A stretch of DNA of 64,000 nucleotides. It comes from Chionis minor. Lineage: Eukaryota; Chordata; Aves; Charadriiformes; Chionididae. The DNA is taken from assembly GCA_013398295.1 (NCBI GenBank), contig VZSF01006987.1, forward strand, positions 62,001 through 126,000, given 5' to 3'. The translations under genes were made by a program, and so were the position numbers. Under the pieces are notes generated by a model. That model did not search any database and was not told where the DNA came from. It saw nothing but the letters and a program-made list of their open reading frames with translations. Of the stretch, positions 1 to 13,211 are shown in pieces (the first letter of the stretch is position 1; every line of letters starts with the position of its first letter).

Positions 1-2062
1 TTTATTTAAAATTTTCAAAATCTAGCATATGAAATTTTGTATTTTCATGTATATGTAGAAATAAAATAAATAGTATCTTATGATGAACATACACATAATA
101 GGAAATGTATGTAGAAACTCATTAGTCTAGCAGGTATAGCCAAGGTGATATTTTTAAATTAATAGTAATTGATACTAGATAGAGATATATAGTCCTATGG
201 AATAGACAAACCTGAAAAGGTTAAGAATCTTTGCTGCCAGAAGCAAGGTGTAAGGAAGTAAATACATTGAAGGAAGTCTTCATCGTAAAAAAAATATAAT
301 TGAGATAAGTCAGAATAATGGAGCAAAGTATGTCTCACAAACTTGAAATCATATATTCCCTTCATCTATACAATGGAAAGTAAAAATGACACAAGAAAGA
401 AAACACCTCATAGATCTGCAGGAAAGCGACTTCTTGGTTTTGTATAGGCTTTTGGTGCTTTTGATGGGTTGACCTTGGCTGGCTGCCAGACCCCCACCCA
501 CTTGCTCTCTCAGTCCCCTTCCTCAACAGGCAGAAAACAAGATGGAAAAGCTCATGGGTCAGGACAAAGACAGGGAGGTCACTTGCCAGTTGCCGTCGTA
601 GGTGAAACAGGCTTGAATTGAGGGAGATTAATTTAATTTATTGACAATTTAAAGTTTACTTGGATGGTGGGAAAGAAAGACAGGCAAAACCTAAAACACT
701 CTTTACCCCTGCCTTTTACACAGGCTCAACTTTATTTCTTCATGCCCAGCTCCTCTACATCCTTCTCCCAGCGCCAAGGGGCACAGGCGACATGAGGAAT
801 TGGGGGTTGTGGTTAGTCCTTAACAGCTCCTCTCTATTGCTCCTTCCTCCTCATACTGTTACTCTGCTCCAGTGAGGATCCTCTCCATGGCCTGCAGTCC
901 TTAAGGATAAACTTGCTTCAGCATAGGTCTGCCATGGGTCACAGTGTCTATATCTGCCCCAGCGTGGTCATCTCCATGGGCTGCAGTGAAATTTCTGCTC
1001 CACTGTGGTCTTTTTGAGGAGCTGCAGGAGAATCTCTTCTCCAGTGCCTGGACTCTCCCTCCTTCTTCACTGACCTTCATGTCTGCAGGATTGTTTCTCA
1101 TACTTTTTTTTTCTCCTCGCTCCTCACACACTGCTGCACAGCATTTTCCACTTTTTTAAATACATTTTTCCCAAGGCACCACCAGCTTGGATGAAGGGCT
1201 CAGCTGTATCCTGTGGTGGGTCTGCTGGAGCCAGCTGGAACCATGTGTGACCAGCATGGGTCAGTCCCTGGCCTGTCCTCACAGAGGCCACCCCCAAAGC
1301 TCCCCTGCTGCTGAAACCTTGACACCTACACTCAGTACTGTGCTATAGGAGAGAGAGTAGTGAGTGTATATAGGACATGGTGTGATATCCTCTCCAAAAC
1401 ACAGATCTACTGTTGGACATTCTCTGTGCTTCTTTACTTTCTCAGTGAACTAAGAAAAGGACAGGTGTCACTATAAATAAAGACAACAAAGTTTTGTGAG
1501 GAATGTATCTGTTTAGATGAGCACATGCTTGGAAAGGCTACTCCCAGGAGTCAGTGATGGGGTAGTATACACAGTAGTATCTTGACTTCATATCATGGAT
1601 TCTCTCTGGCTGTGTCATTCCTGTCTTGTGTCTATTATTAGCAAGTGTTTAAGAGCCTTCTAGTGGGGTAAATACTGTATATTTCCATCTATGAAAGATA
1701 AGATTTAGTGTTAAAATAAGTTGGTTCTCCAGAATTGAAGACTAGTTTCATTTGAACAATCACCATTAGATGTAAGACTTCTGTGATTAGCTAAGCTATT
1801 GCAAAGTATTAATATTGATAAAACTATGTACATTTATAAAAATTAATATTTTAATCATTCAGCATTTCAGCTGAAAATTATTTGCTTAGATCAATGTGAT
1901 TTCATACTCCACATTTTCTCTGAGTTTCACAGATGAAATTTCTGCTGAAAGTTAGTCAAAGTGTTATATGTACATACTCTAACACACTTACTCATGGTGG
2001 CATGGAGATTCATTTTCTGTGTGATGCTCACTGCAACTCTGTGATAAATGAATGGGGGGCTT
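1..2062. repeat. Direct duplication, copy 1, left of an N gap
   Basis: This stretch is repeated at 2301-4362 at a constant offset of 2,300 bases. I saw no mismatch where I compared the two line by line. The repeat runs right up to the first N at 2063 and may start before the window. It carries one antisense LTR (about 462-1338). Near-identity and a boundary exactly at the gap suggest two contigs or haplotypes that overlap but were not merged. A recent true tandem duplication is the alternative. Confidence 0.95.
462..1338 (-). mobile_element. Solo ERV LTR, type B (copy in duplicated segment)
   Basis: Read on the minus strand this matches an avian endogenous-retrovirus LTR that I recognise by its repeated units, where 'ctgctcca' precedes a short G-rich phrase and 'gggctgcag'. 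The same family is found at 2762-3638, 4706-5146 and 42404-43295. The plus-strand left edge (tgatgggttgacc) and right edge (near ctcagtac) are diverged forms of the termini seen at 42404 and 43295. There is no gag, pol or env beside it, so it is a solo LTR. Short frames read through it (76 codons antisense, 71 codons twice) but none looks like a protein gene. Confidence 0.75.
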
Positions 2063-2204
2063 NNNNNNNNNNNNNNNNNNNNNNNNNNNNNNNNNNNNNN
2101 NNNNNNNNNNNNNNNNNNNNNNNNNNNNNNNNNNNNNNNNNNNNNNNNNNNNNNNNNNNNNNNNNNNNNNNNNNNNNNNNNNNNNNNNNNNNNNNNNNNN
2201 NNNN
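2063..2204. other. Assembly gap (142 N)
   Basis: A run of 142 undetermined bases. The sequence on its left is repeated from 2301 onward, so the estimated gap size should not be trusted. Only 2205-2300 (96 bases, T-rich) is unique between the gap and the second copy. Confidence 0.99.
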
Positions 2205-2300
2205 TCCATTCAACCTGCTGGGTTTTTTTTTCTTTTCATTAAAGTTTGTCTGTTATGTTATAAAATTTGTTTACACTTCTTCAGAAACTGCTTTGCAATA

Positions 2301-4362
2301 TTTATTTAAAATTTTCAAAATCTAGCATATGAAATTTTGTATTTTCATGTATATGTAGAAATAAAATAAATAGTATCTTATGATGAACATACACATAATA
2401 GGAAATGTATGTAGAAACTCATTAGTCTAGCAGGTATAGCCAAGGTGATATTTTTAAATTAATAGTAATTGATACTAGATAGAGATATATAGTCCTATGG
2501 AATAGACAAACCTGAAAAGGTTAAGAATCTTTGCTGCCAGAAGCAAGGTGTAAGGAAGTAAATACATTGAAGGAAGTCTTCATCGTAAAAAAAATATAAT
2601 TGAGATAAGTCAGAATAATGGAGCAAAGTATGTCTCACAAACTTGAAATCATATATTCCCTTCATCTATACAATGGAAAGTAAAAATGACACAAGAAAGA
2701 AAACACCTCATAGATCTGCAGGAAAGCGACTTCTTGGTTTTGTATAGGCTTTTGGTGCTTTTGATGGGTTGACCTTGGCTGGCTGCCAGACCCCCACCCA
2801 CTTGCTCTCTCAGTCCCCTTCCTCAACAGGCAGAAAACAAGATGGAAAAGCTCATGGGTCAGGACAAAGACAGGGAGGTCACTTGCCAGTTGCCGTCGTA
2901 GGTGAAACAGGCTTGAATTGAGGGAGATTAATTTAATTTATTGACAATTTAAAGTTTACTTGGATGGTGGGAAAGAAAGACAGGCAAAACCTAAAACACT
3001 CTTTACCCCTGCCTTTTACACAGGCTCAACTTTATTTCTTCATGCCCAGCTCCTCTACATCCTTCTCCCAGCGCCAAGGGGCACAGGCGACATGAGGAAT
3101 TGGGGGTTGTGGTTAGTCCTTAACAGCTCCTCTCTATTGCTCCTTCCTCCTCATACTGTTACTCTGCTCCAGTGAGGATCCTCTCCATGGCCTGCAGTCC
3201 TTAAGGATAAACTTGCTTCAGCATAGGTCTGCCATGGGTCACAGTGTCTATATCTGCCCCAGCGTGGTCATCTCCATGGGCTGCAGTGAAATTTCTGCTC
3301 CACTGTGGTCTTTTTGAGGAGCTGCAGGAGAATCTCTTCTCCAGTGCCTGGACTCTCCCTCCTTCTTCACTGACCTTCATGTCTGCAGGATTGTTTCTCA
3401 TACTTTTTTTTTCTCCTCGCTCCTCACACACTGCTGCACAGCATTTTCCACTTTTTTAAATACATTTTTCCCAAGGCACCACCAGCTTGGATGAAGGGCT
3501 CAGCTGTATCCTGTGGTGGGTCTGCTGGAGCCAGCTGGAACCATGTGTGACCAGCATGGGTCAGTCCCTGGCCTGTCCTCACAGAGGCCACCCCCAAAGC
3601 TCCCCTGCTGCTGAAACCTTGACACCTACACTCAGTACTGTGCTATAGGAGAGAGAGTAGTGAGTGTATATAGGACATGGTGTGATATCCTCTCCAAAAC
3701 ACAGATCTACTGTTGGACATTCTCTGTGCTTCTTTACTTTCTCAGTGAACTAAGAAAAGGACAGGTGTCACTATAAATAAAGACAACAAAGTTTTGTGAG
3801 GAATGTATCTGTTTAGATGAGCACATGCTTGGAAAGGCTACTCCCAGGAGTCAGTGATGGGGTAGTATACACAGTAGTATCTTGACTTCATATCATGGAT
3901 TCTCTCTGGCTGTGTCATTCCTGTCTTGTGTCTATTATTAGCAAGTGTTTAAGAGCCTTCTAGTGGGGTAAATACTGTATATTTCCATCTATGAAAGATA
4001 AGATTTAGTGTTAAAATAAGTTGGTTCTCCAGAATTGAAGACTAGTTTCATTTGAACAATCACCATTAGATGTAAGACTTCTGTGATTAGCTAAGCTATT
4101 GCAAAGTATTAATATTGATAAAACTATGTACATTTATAAAAATTAATATTTTAATCATTCAGCATTTCAGCTGAAAATTATTTGCTTAGATCAATGTGAT
4201 TTCATACTCCACATTTTCTCTGAGTTTCACAGATGAAATTTCTGCTGAAAGTTAGTCAAAGTGTTATATGTACATACTCTAACACACTTACTCATGGTGG
4301 CATGGAGATTCATTTTCTGTGTGATGCTCACTGCAACTCTGTGATAAATGAATGGGGGGCTT
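2301..4362. repeat. Direct duplication, copy 2
   Basis: Second copy of 1-2062. The match ends at the base corresponding to the last one before the N gap. After 4362 the sequence continues into unique DNA, so this copy is probably the properly anchored one and copy 1 the redundant contig end. Confidence 0.95.
2762..3638 (-). mobile_element. Solo ERV LTR, type B (second copy of 462-1338)
   Basis: Same LTR as at 462-1338, carried inside the duplicated segment. It should be counted once unless the duplication is shown to be real. No internal retroviral genes are present on either side. The AT-rich DNA between it and the next type-B LTR at 4706 has no retroviral features that I can see. Confidence 0.75.
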
Positions 4363-4705
4363 TCATTTTTCAAGGTATTTTGTTTTATACTTTGAACTTA
4401 CCAGCCTGCTAAATCAAATAATTTTAATACAAATAGATTGTCTAACAGAAACAGTTGTCTGAAAGTCCTGTCAAATTGAAAAGAGAGCAAAAAACCCTGC
4501 AAAGGATTGTTTCTTCAGCTACAAGTAAAAATTCTATCAAAAAAATTTCTATTAGCGTGTTATGTTATAGCAAGTTACAGGATGTCTTTATGTTAAATTT
4601 GCTTCTATTCATGTGCAGGCTGCAGACATTTTATCAAAAACACTACTAAATAATATATTGTTAATAATTGTAAAAAAGGTACTTTTTATAAAGTGATAGC
4701 TAAAG

Positions 4706-5146
4706 AAATCATTCAAACCTGCTGCAGTGTGGACTCCTCTGTACAGGCCACAGTTCCTGCCAGGAGCCTTCTCCTGCCTGGACTCTCTGTAGGCTGCAGC
4801 TTCCTTTAGGGCATATCGACCTGCTCCAGCGTGCAGTCCTTCATGGGCTGCAGGGTTGATATCTGCTCCACTGTGGTCCTCCATGAGCTGCAGGGGGTCA
4901 ATTTGCATCACCACTCTCCTTCTTCTCTGACCTTGGTGTCTGCAGGGCTGTTTCACGTTTTCACACTTCTCTCTTAAAGCTGCTGCACAGCATTTTTTAC
5001 CCTTTCTGAAATACATTATCACAGAGGTACTACCAAAGGTGTTGATTGGCTCATATTTGACCAGTGACAGGTCTGTCCTAAAGCCACATGGGGGTGGCTT
5101 CTGATGCCTTCTCACAGAAGTGACACCTACAGCCCTTCCTTTACAT
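4706..5146 (-). mobile_element. Partial ERV LTR, type B
   Basis: Homologous to about the right-hand half of the type-B LTR at 42404-43295: the units ending 'gggctgcag', then 'ctgaccttggtgtctgcag', then the block near 'atcacagaggtactacca'. The left-hand part of the LTR (plus-strand sense) is missing, so the element is truncated. A 168-codon minus-strand frame (4609-5115) lies over it but is just the LTR read through. It has the same orientation as the copy at 2762-3638, but the intervening 1.1 kb does not look like a provirus. Confidence 0.7.
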
Positions 5147-8100
5147 AATTAGCTGTTAGCTTGATCAATTGCTCAGCGGGCATGAACTTTGGAGTTTAGT
5201 TTTCTTTGGCCTAAAACATATTCTGTTTTTCTGTTGCTGGCTATGGTGCAACCAGAAGTGTAAGTCAAGGATGCCAGGGTAAAAGTGAGCCTGACTTACA
5301 TTTTGCAGGAGGAAGAAGTAGAGTCTCATTTCCCTAAAAGATGTAAGCATATTGTTTACTTTAGTTGTGTTTTGGGCCGGACTGGCCACTGAGACGAACA
5401 GAAAGTGGCAGATGAGATCAAGTTCCTAAGTCTGTTCTTCCCTATCCCCCACCTTGGTAAGAGTGGCTTTATCACGACTGAAGCCACAATCCGGTTTGCT
5501 TTTTCACTGTCATCCTTGCAAACCTGCCAGTGTAAAGAAGACGGGAAGGGATGTCAGACAAGATTGTTGCAATGTAACCCAGGAACACCCTACAAACTGA
5601 AGAAATCCTGCACTGTCCGTCAAACTGAAAAGAACTTCGTCAGTTATCTGTTATGAAAAATATTTGAACCAAAGCTGTTTTCAGCCTTCTTAAGACACTA
5701 AGCACTTCTTAGGAGTTATTCACTGCAGCCTACACTGCAGCAAAGCTGAGAGACAGGCAGTTGTCGCCAAAACAGATTCCTCTGAGCTTGAATGCATACC
5801 TGTTATTATGTTCCTGGGAGATTTTCATGTTAAATAGAGAAAAACTTAAATAGTCTAGTCCCCTACAGGTTAGTCAGCATTAGAAAGTAAGCAGATTGGA
5901 ATACTTGTGGGGAATCAGGACAATTTGGCACTTCAGTCCTTGCAGTGGCAGGATTTTCATGGATTAGATTCTTTTACCCTTTCATGTGAAAGCCTTTTTA
6001 CCTTGCAGGCTTATTCCTCTATTACGTGTGTTTCCAGCCAAAATCTCTAAAATTCGGTGATGATTAATAACTTCCTGGGTCTTATGGCTATTGAATTAAC
6101 CAGTTGACATAGTTCATCCTTTCATAAAGCTGCCTTATAAGAATTATCTTGAAGCAGAACAACCATGGGAAGATTAAAACTGCAATAAACTTCCATAGTT
6201 TTGACTTTTGAGAACTTCAGGTTTTTAAAAGTATATATACGACTAAAAATATTAGGTTAAAGATGAAGTATATTTTAAACTGTAATTTTAATGTATTGAA
6301 TTTCACAGAAGTGTTAGTTAGCATCTATTTAATAATGATAAAATAATCTGTATGCTGTCTATTTTGCGTTAGGCATTGATTTTAGTTTCAGTGAATCAGA
6401 ACAGAATCAATGAAAAAATATATTAATATTTTCATTTATATAGAAATTTTTGATGTTCAAGGAAGGATGAAGTAGAATATTAAAACAAATGAGAACTGAA
6501 TATTTAAAAATGCACTCTTCATAGAGAAAGAAATATATCTTGGCAGTAATGATTCAGTCTTATGGAATTTCTCCTTTATGCAATCATAGCTGTTTTTAGC
6601 AAAAGAAACTATTTCATACCTTTTATTCCAAACTATTTCACACATTTGAGTAGAAGACATCTAACCAAATGTAGAGCAAATATACCAATAAATCAAATAA
6701 ATTAAAATGTTCTACATCTGAATTAGCCATCTTAGTTTCTCTTCATACTGAATGGAAACAAAGGCAAACTTACAGATTGCCAGACATCTCATGCTACTAT
6801 GGATTTTTAAGTCAAATAAATTGTGCCTCACTTCTCATTAGCTATAAAGACAGCCTACAATGACTAGCTCAAATGTAATGTCTCTATGTTGACACCTAAG
6901 GGTTGATTCAGTTGCTAAAGTTAGACATCTAATGCCATTTAAGATGCCATAGGCTGCTGAAGACATCTGCACAAAGCTGACAGATGTGACAAAGGACTTA
7001 TGGGAGACATATTGTCTTCTCATTTAGTAGCTGGAGGTAAGGAGAGATAAACTAGTACATCTCAGAGATACAATAAAGGCAATAAAGGCAAATGCTTAAG
7101 CAATTGAATCAAATTCCCAAAATTAGGCAAGCTGAATCTCAACCCTTGTCATGGAATAAATAAAAAAAAAAAAAAAAAAAAATGGAAAGACTGTAGATAG
7201 TTTTATAAATCAAATATCCAGATAAAAAGTCTTTGATTGCAAATCTTTTTGCCTGTCTAGAAGCTGGGAGTGGGCTTTTGTTAAAGGCTGAGTTATCTAA
7301 AAGTACCTCAAGCTGTGCACGTATCACCTAAACGTATACTGTAGTCAATAGAAATGTACTTCAGTAGAGCCTAGTGAGTTATTCAGCTCCTCTTGAATTA
7401 GGCTCTTAAGATTTTATTCAGTTGCTCCACATGGGTACCTGATACCTTCCAAGACAACTGGCTTACTAAAAATATTTCATACACAGACAGCGACTTTAAA
7501 TCCAGGCACCCAGGATGCATTTGCACCCTCCTGGACAGGCAACTGAAAGCTTGGCAAAATGTCTTGGGGCAAGTTAAATGACAAGACGCCTGCATGTGGC
7601 CAAATGAAGCCCTCAGTGATAAGTTAGTGGGCTCTCCGCATTTGTGAAAAAGAAGAGGGAAGGGAGAAGATGGAGTAAGAGAAGGAAAATGGAAAGAAGA
7701 GAAAAAAAAGAGAGTAGTAGAATACAATACAGTTATTGTTTAATGTGACTACATATTTCAAGACCTAATATGTATTGTTTCTTTGCACACTTTCTGCTTT
7801 CAATTCAATCACTCTTCTCCTGAAATGACACTTCAACCAAACCAAAACACAAAAAACCCCCAGAAAACAAACCAACAAATTTTTTTTTCTTATTTATTTT
7901 TCTGAGGATTTGTTCTTCAAGGCAGTTTCCATTTTCTGTTTGCTTCTTCTGTTTTCTTTTTAGTAGTCTTTGTTCTAAAACTACTTGCTTGCTTCCTAGA
8001 ATGATGGATTTCTTCTGTTAACCTGAGGTTTTAATTATTTTATGAGGATGAGCTTTGTTTCATTTATATTATATTAGGAAGCTGAATGCACTACACACTT

Positions 8101-9540
8101 CATGGTATATATGTTCACAGTCACCAAAGTTTCTTCATGGAAGGGTTTGTGATTCAAAACACATTGAAAATTCATAGAGAAGTTGAAAGGAGTTTAGAAA
8201 GGCACTGATTCACTGAGGAGGAACACATAAGAAATATTAGTAAAGTTTCACCTCTATTTCTCCAACTGCATTCTGCTACTTCCATAGTCAGATTCCATAG
8301 TCAGAACAGAAGGATTTCCATTTCATATCTGCTCCATAGTATTTGTTCCATCTAGATCAATGTCACTGAAAAAAACTTTTAGTATAAATATATGGCTTTT
8401 GTTCATAGTTAAGAGATAATGTCAACTTTTTCATTATATCTTAGTAGCTCTGAATGCTGAATAGTGGGGCAAGGTGTAGTTTTTTTGTCCCTTTCAAAAC
8501 AGTAAGGGAGAATGATTTTTATTATTATTTTTGCCTCTGTAAAGGGTACAAAGGGTGCACATCAAATCTACAAAATACATTTATTTTTCCTTTTAATCAC
8601 AAAGTAGGAGAGTGATATACTAAGGTGAGAGCATCCAAGGGTAGGTTTCTAAACTCACTGAGAACTCTGTAATCCATAATATTTCAATAAAAAACCATGA
8701 CTGACAAATATTTAGACACTCTGCTCTTTTTTTTGCCCTTTCAGAATTTCATTTTTTAATCAGAAGAATAGGTTTTGTTCATTATTATTTGTACATATAT
8801 TTTAATCACTAATATTACAAGTATATATTTTCAAAATGTGCTGGAACAACAAAAGATGAAGTAAAACTCCTGCTTACTCAAATTATTACCAATAATTTCT
8901 TGCAGATTCCCTTTGTGTGACATCCTTGGTGACTTCATAAATAATCTCCACAACATGAGTCCCTTTGTGTAAGATTTACTCAGTCTTAGGTGTGCAGAGT
9001 GTACTATATTTCTACAAGGAGATTACCCTCAGGGAGTAGGATTAATGTAAGCTAGTGAAAAGAAAACAGTGTGATAAAGAATAAAATATCAGCAAATAAT
9101 ATATATCCCTTATTCCCAAGAATGTTATTTATTTCCACTAAGGGAATTTCCCAACATCTGAAGAACTGAAGGAACTTTTTTCTGTTAGAAATTTAAATGC
9201 AGAACAGACTTATGTAAAGAGCTAAAATTGCTTTTCTTTGAAATGCTGTTTCATAATTATTAATGCTTTTAACACTTGGAACTTTACTAATCTTCTTTGA
9301 TTGGGATTCCTGTTTCAAATGTATAAGCACGGTAATAATAGTTTCACAGAAAAAACAGCATCCTCACTGAGCTGACTTGATTTTTTCTGTCATTGTCAGA
9401 CAACAAATTTCAAAATACTAGACTGCAGTTCTATGTTTGTTTTTATAGATAATATACATTTGGCTGTAATTAAAATGGCAATGGAAATTAATACGGGCAT
9501 CTGTTTTCTGACAGGTTTGAAAATGGGCTTTTTTGGTGAA

Positions 9541-9675
9541 ACATTTTGATTATTATAAAAATCATAATGTTTAACAAATTTTACATGGCTTTTATAAGTA
9601 GTATGGATCAAATAATTAGTGCTCCTTTTTCAGTTTCTTTTTGACGTTCCTATTACTGTCAAATAGTTTAACAAA
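9541..9675. repeat. Diverged unassigned repeat, member 1
   Basis: This stretch aligns with 15855-15995 in the same orientation. Shared landmarks in order are 'taacaaa/taacaga', 'catggcttt/catggattt', 'caaataatYagYg', 'ctttttcagt', a T-rich run, 'cttctattacYRtcaaatart' and 'caca/aacaaa'. I do not recognise the family. It is old, given several mismatches per 20 bases. Confidence 0.5.
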
Positions 9676-10977
9676 GCTCTGTTGTCTCATAATCTTTATA
9701 ATTTCCCATATTATATGTCCTTGAGTGTTTAATCTGTTTCTTTTCTCAGAGGACTATAAATTGCTGCAGCTAAACATTTTATGATGAGGCAAGTACAAAA
9801 TGAGGTGACATTATCTAAACGAGACCGAACGTGTCTCAAGTTGATCATTATCTAGCAGGTGAATAGGGAGAGAATGCAGGTATTTGGGCTATGCTAGCCA
9901 TCAACATATTGTTAAACAAAGTTAATTTTGAGAATTGTAAGATGTTGTCCTTAAAAAGCAAGTATTTTTTTTACTTCTGAGGTTTCACATGCGGGTTTCA
10001 GTTAGCTTTTTCTTATGTTGTCTGCAAACATAGACATATAAAAGCATTCCGGCAACAGAGCCTGAAATATTGTTAAACTCCAAGAAAAAGTGGTTTGGCT
10101 TTGCAATTCATTTAATAATTAATACAGATTTATATTAATAGATGTATTTTACCTAAACAGTTATTTCATAGTTAACACAAAAGATTTGGTTGTTTGCAAA
10201 CCAACAAAAAAAAGATTTGGTTGTTTGTTTTGTCTCAGATATGAGAGTGATTTATCTAAGAATCTGTTGTCTTGATGAATTTTACAGTGATTTAGGTTCC
10301 TATGTTATTCCTCAAAACTAAATTTATGGGGTTTTGACAGTATCATACATCGCACCATTGAGAATTGCTGATTTGTAGTTTCTGATAAGAATTCTTACCC
10401 TGGTCAGGAATTACTACATGGAATATTTGTTGCTTCAGTGATTTCTCTATTATTCAAAATATTTTCATAAACACTGACAACTGATACAAATGAAAACGTT
10501 CTTTTCCCAGTCACAGATTCAACAAGTTGTCCTTGATTGGAAAATGTTGAGCATATAACTCTTTTATTTTATTTATTTTATTTTNAGAAAGAAGAGTGGA
10601 AAAAAGAAGGGTTGTGGAGAAATTCCACCTCTTTCACCAGTTCTAGAAAGTTTAGCAAAGAGGCGGTTAATCATGAAAATTGTAAAAATGTTTAAGCACA
10701 ATTTTTCCTAGCAGTATTTTAAAAATTAATAAATCAACAAGGTTTAAAGATTAGCTCTCTACAGATGGGTAGAAGAGGACTGTATTAGCATTACTGAATG
10801 CCTCTGATGGCTGTGAACTTTTAAAAATATTTCAATGACTGTGTTTAAAAAAGATTCTAGCTAGCATTTTAGCATAAGAAATGTAATGTCTTCCGAAGAG
10901 GAAGCCTAGAGACTTTATAAAGGACTTCTTTTACAAAAAGTATACAATTTGGCATACTTTTTTTTTTTTTTTTTAAG

Positions 10978-11047
10978 CTTCTAATTCCCAAGTTAAATAG
11001 TTAATTTACTANNCTGCTAAATACCAAGTTAAACAGTTAATTGACTA
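10978..11047. repeat. 34-bp imperfect direct repeat flanking NN
   Basis: Bases 10978-11011 and 11014-11047 align over 34 bases with five mismatches. The two undetermined bases at 11012-11013 sit exactly between them. This fits a forced join of two overlapping, error-bearing contig ends. A natural short tandem repeat is possible but less likely, given the same pattern at other N sites in the window. Confidence 0.7.
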
Positions 11048-13111
11048 AGGGAGAAATAAATTATTCAATGTTCTATAAAATTTGCCAAACTTTGTCTTAT
11101 TTCCCGAATAAAATGCATACAGCCATGCAAGTTCAATGCATCTATAAATTCCCTGTGCAAAAACACCAGTATAAACCTTGAAAATAAAGACTTCGCAAGT
11201 AGTGATTCAATACTTTAATCATTTAAAACCTTTAATTTCAATACTTGTAAGAGAACAGTTCAGTGGAAATCCATACATGAAATATGAAATGAAATATGTG
11301 TAAAACCTCATGTTAACACATAGGCTTCTAATGATCCATTATGAGGTAAAACACTGAAATCCCACAGATTTATGTAGTGTGAACAAAACAAAAAGAAAAA
11401 GAAGTTTCTGAAATCTTATCTCATGCTTCCTCCATACAGGATGATGTGCCAAATCAAAATATGGCAATGTACAGTAAATATAATACTAAGAAATCACCAG
11501 AGAAAAGAAACTTTAGGCGTATGTCACAATATCTGAGGAATAAGGAAGTGCCTTCAGACAGAAATTAAGAACTTTTTATGAATATGTGTTTTTTTGTCGC
11601 AGGATGAAGTTATTTTTTCAAACATCATTCATGGGATCTGCTGTTAAGAATGGGCATAATTTGTAGAAATACAGAGCATTAATTTCAGTGTATGGATGAT
11701 CAGGAAAGCCAAGGCATTCTGTGTTTAAAAAATACAAATCTGACTTGCTTGTAATAGAAAAGAAGAGGTGAAAAATGAGAATGGATGAGATCAGAAACAA
11801 AACCCAGGGTTGTGTGGTGCCATTCAGGCAGAATCCTAAATGTCAGCACTGATATTTAGGAAAGCAGATTGGAAAATAAAATGCCAAACCTTAACCTGCT
11901 TAGTTATGTAGGATACCAATCACTCTGATTTTTTTTCTACTGAAAAATTCCTCAGAGGCATATTCTTAGAATCACTGTGCTGTGGATGAAGTGATCACCT
12001 AGGTGTTCAAGCTCACTTGAAATCCTCGGAGGAAGCATCCTTCCAACTAAATCTCACGGAAGTCTTGACTGTCTCTGGACAACTGTAGCACCATCCATAT
12101 TGGTGGTTAAATGTCTGCTGCTTCTCTAATAATTTTGTGGCTGAATAGCTCATTAGAAGGTGGTGGTGGGATTGGATGGGTTGCATACATTGGTCCTAAG
12201 CAGCAGCTGTTACGGGTCACGATTCCCACTGTTTCCTGGTTCTGGCTGACCAACTGTGGACATCATGCAGAATGTGCCAAGATAGAAAGGAAGAGGAGTT
12301 AGGCCGAGGCAACACATCTTTATTGTCCTAAACTGAATTCAAATATTCAAAATAATCCAGGGAGCTCCTTTTACACATCCTAAAATACATAAACTGTTAT
12401 TTTGGATTCAATAAGCAGGTGTGGATAATTCTTATTCAACCTTAGCAGCCAGAGGTATCACAAAGCTTTTTGATAGGAACTGTATCAGGAATCTCAAAAA
12501 GTTTACATCTTTCCAACAAAATATTTGATTTTTTACTGCGTATGCCAACTATATAGATGAAAGAAACCGATCTAGAAATTTCATTTGGGAGTTGAACAAA
12601 GTCTTAATTATGTACTCCGTTTATGTCTAAATTTGAGAGACCCAATCTGTCAGTTTCACTGAAAAAATTGACTAAGTTCATAAGCACTTTCTTATCTTTG
12701 CTAACTTTTATAGGTCATAAGACACTCTTTCCAGGATTTTTGTTTAAATAATTTCCTAAAATATAGATGCAAATGCACCTCTAGGTTAGGTAGATATTTT
12801 CCTCTGTTTAAAATGAAATGACTGAAGCTGAAATTGTGGTGAGAAAAATACTATGTGTTTGTATGATTTTGAAAACATTTATGCTTTCAAATATCCCTCC
12901 ATTATTTCAGATTTCTAAATTAACTCTTGATGGTATTAAGAAAGCTGAAGTAAAAAAAAAAAAAATTATAGATAGGAAAAAATAGAAAAAACAAAACAAA
13001 CCCTCTCACAAAGTTACAAACATGTTCATTTACATGTTTACACGGGTTTTGGTTTTGACAGCTAATCATGATTTTACAATACACTATTCAGTAAATTGTA
13101 GAACGAAATGG

Positions 13112-13208
13112 AATAGAATCATCTAGGTTGGAAGACACCTTTAAGATCATCAAGTCCAACCGTCAACTAACACTGCCAAAACCACCACTAAACCATGCCC
13201 CTAAGCAA
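13112..13208 (-). mobile_element. CR1 LINE 3' tail fragment (antisense)
   Basis: Read on the minus strand this is a CR1 3' end: the tail 'gattctatt' preceded by the segment around 'ggttggaagacacc' and 'ccaaaaccaccactaaacc'. It stops abruptly at about 13208, where a second CR1 tail starts. It is non-coding 3' untranslated sequence of the element and encodes nothing. Confidence 0.75.
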
Positions 13209-13211
13209 ATT

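Larger units (their letters stand above)
5147..13111. other. No gene or recognised element (unassigned DNA)
   Basis: AT-rich DNA with no supported exon or RNA gene. It contains a 27-28-base A run near 7155-7182, a T run near 10957-10976, single or double N at 10585 and 11012-11013, and one member of a diverged repeat pair at 9541-9675. The phrase 'gggccggactggcc' at about 5375 resembles the left end of the type-A LTR at 32929, but the similarity fades within a few tens of bases and no other LTR end follows. An 83-codon frame at 5405-5656 is cysteine-containing, but I do not recognise it. Confidence 0.6.

Noticed and set aside
660..3459. Identical small frames at 660-1159 and 2960-3459 as a possible duplicated gene
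   Set aside because: They lie in the type-B LTR within an assembly-type duplication. The identity reflects copying of the segment, not selection.
4609..5115. 168-codon minus-strand frame
   Set aside because: It follows the partial type-B LTR in LTR sense. LTRs of this kind do not encode proteins, and the related copies do not keep the frame.
2762..5146. Two type-B LTRs in the same orientation as the ends of one provirus
   Set aside because: The roughly 1.1 kb between them shows no primer-binding site, polypurine tract or gag/pol-like sequence, and the second LTR is truncated.
5364..5700. Possible further type-A LTR starting 'gttgtgttttgggccgg'
   Set aside because: Similarity to the end at 32929 lasts only a few tens of bases. 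No matching second terminus or internal block was found.
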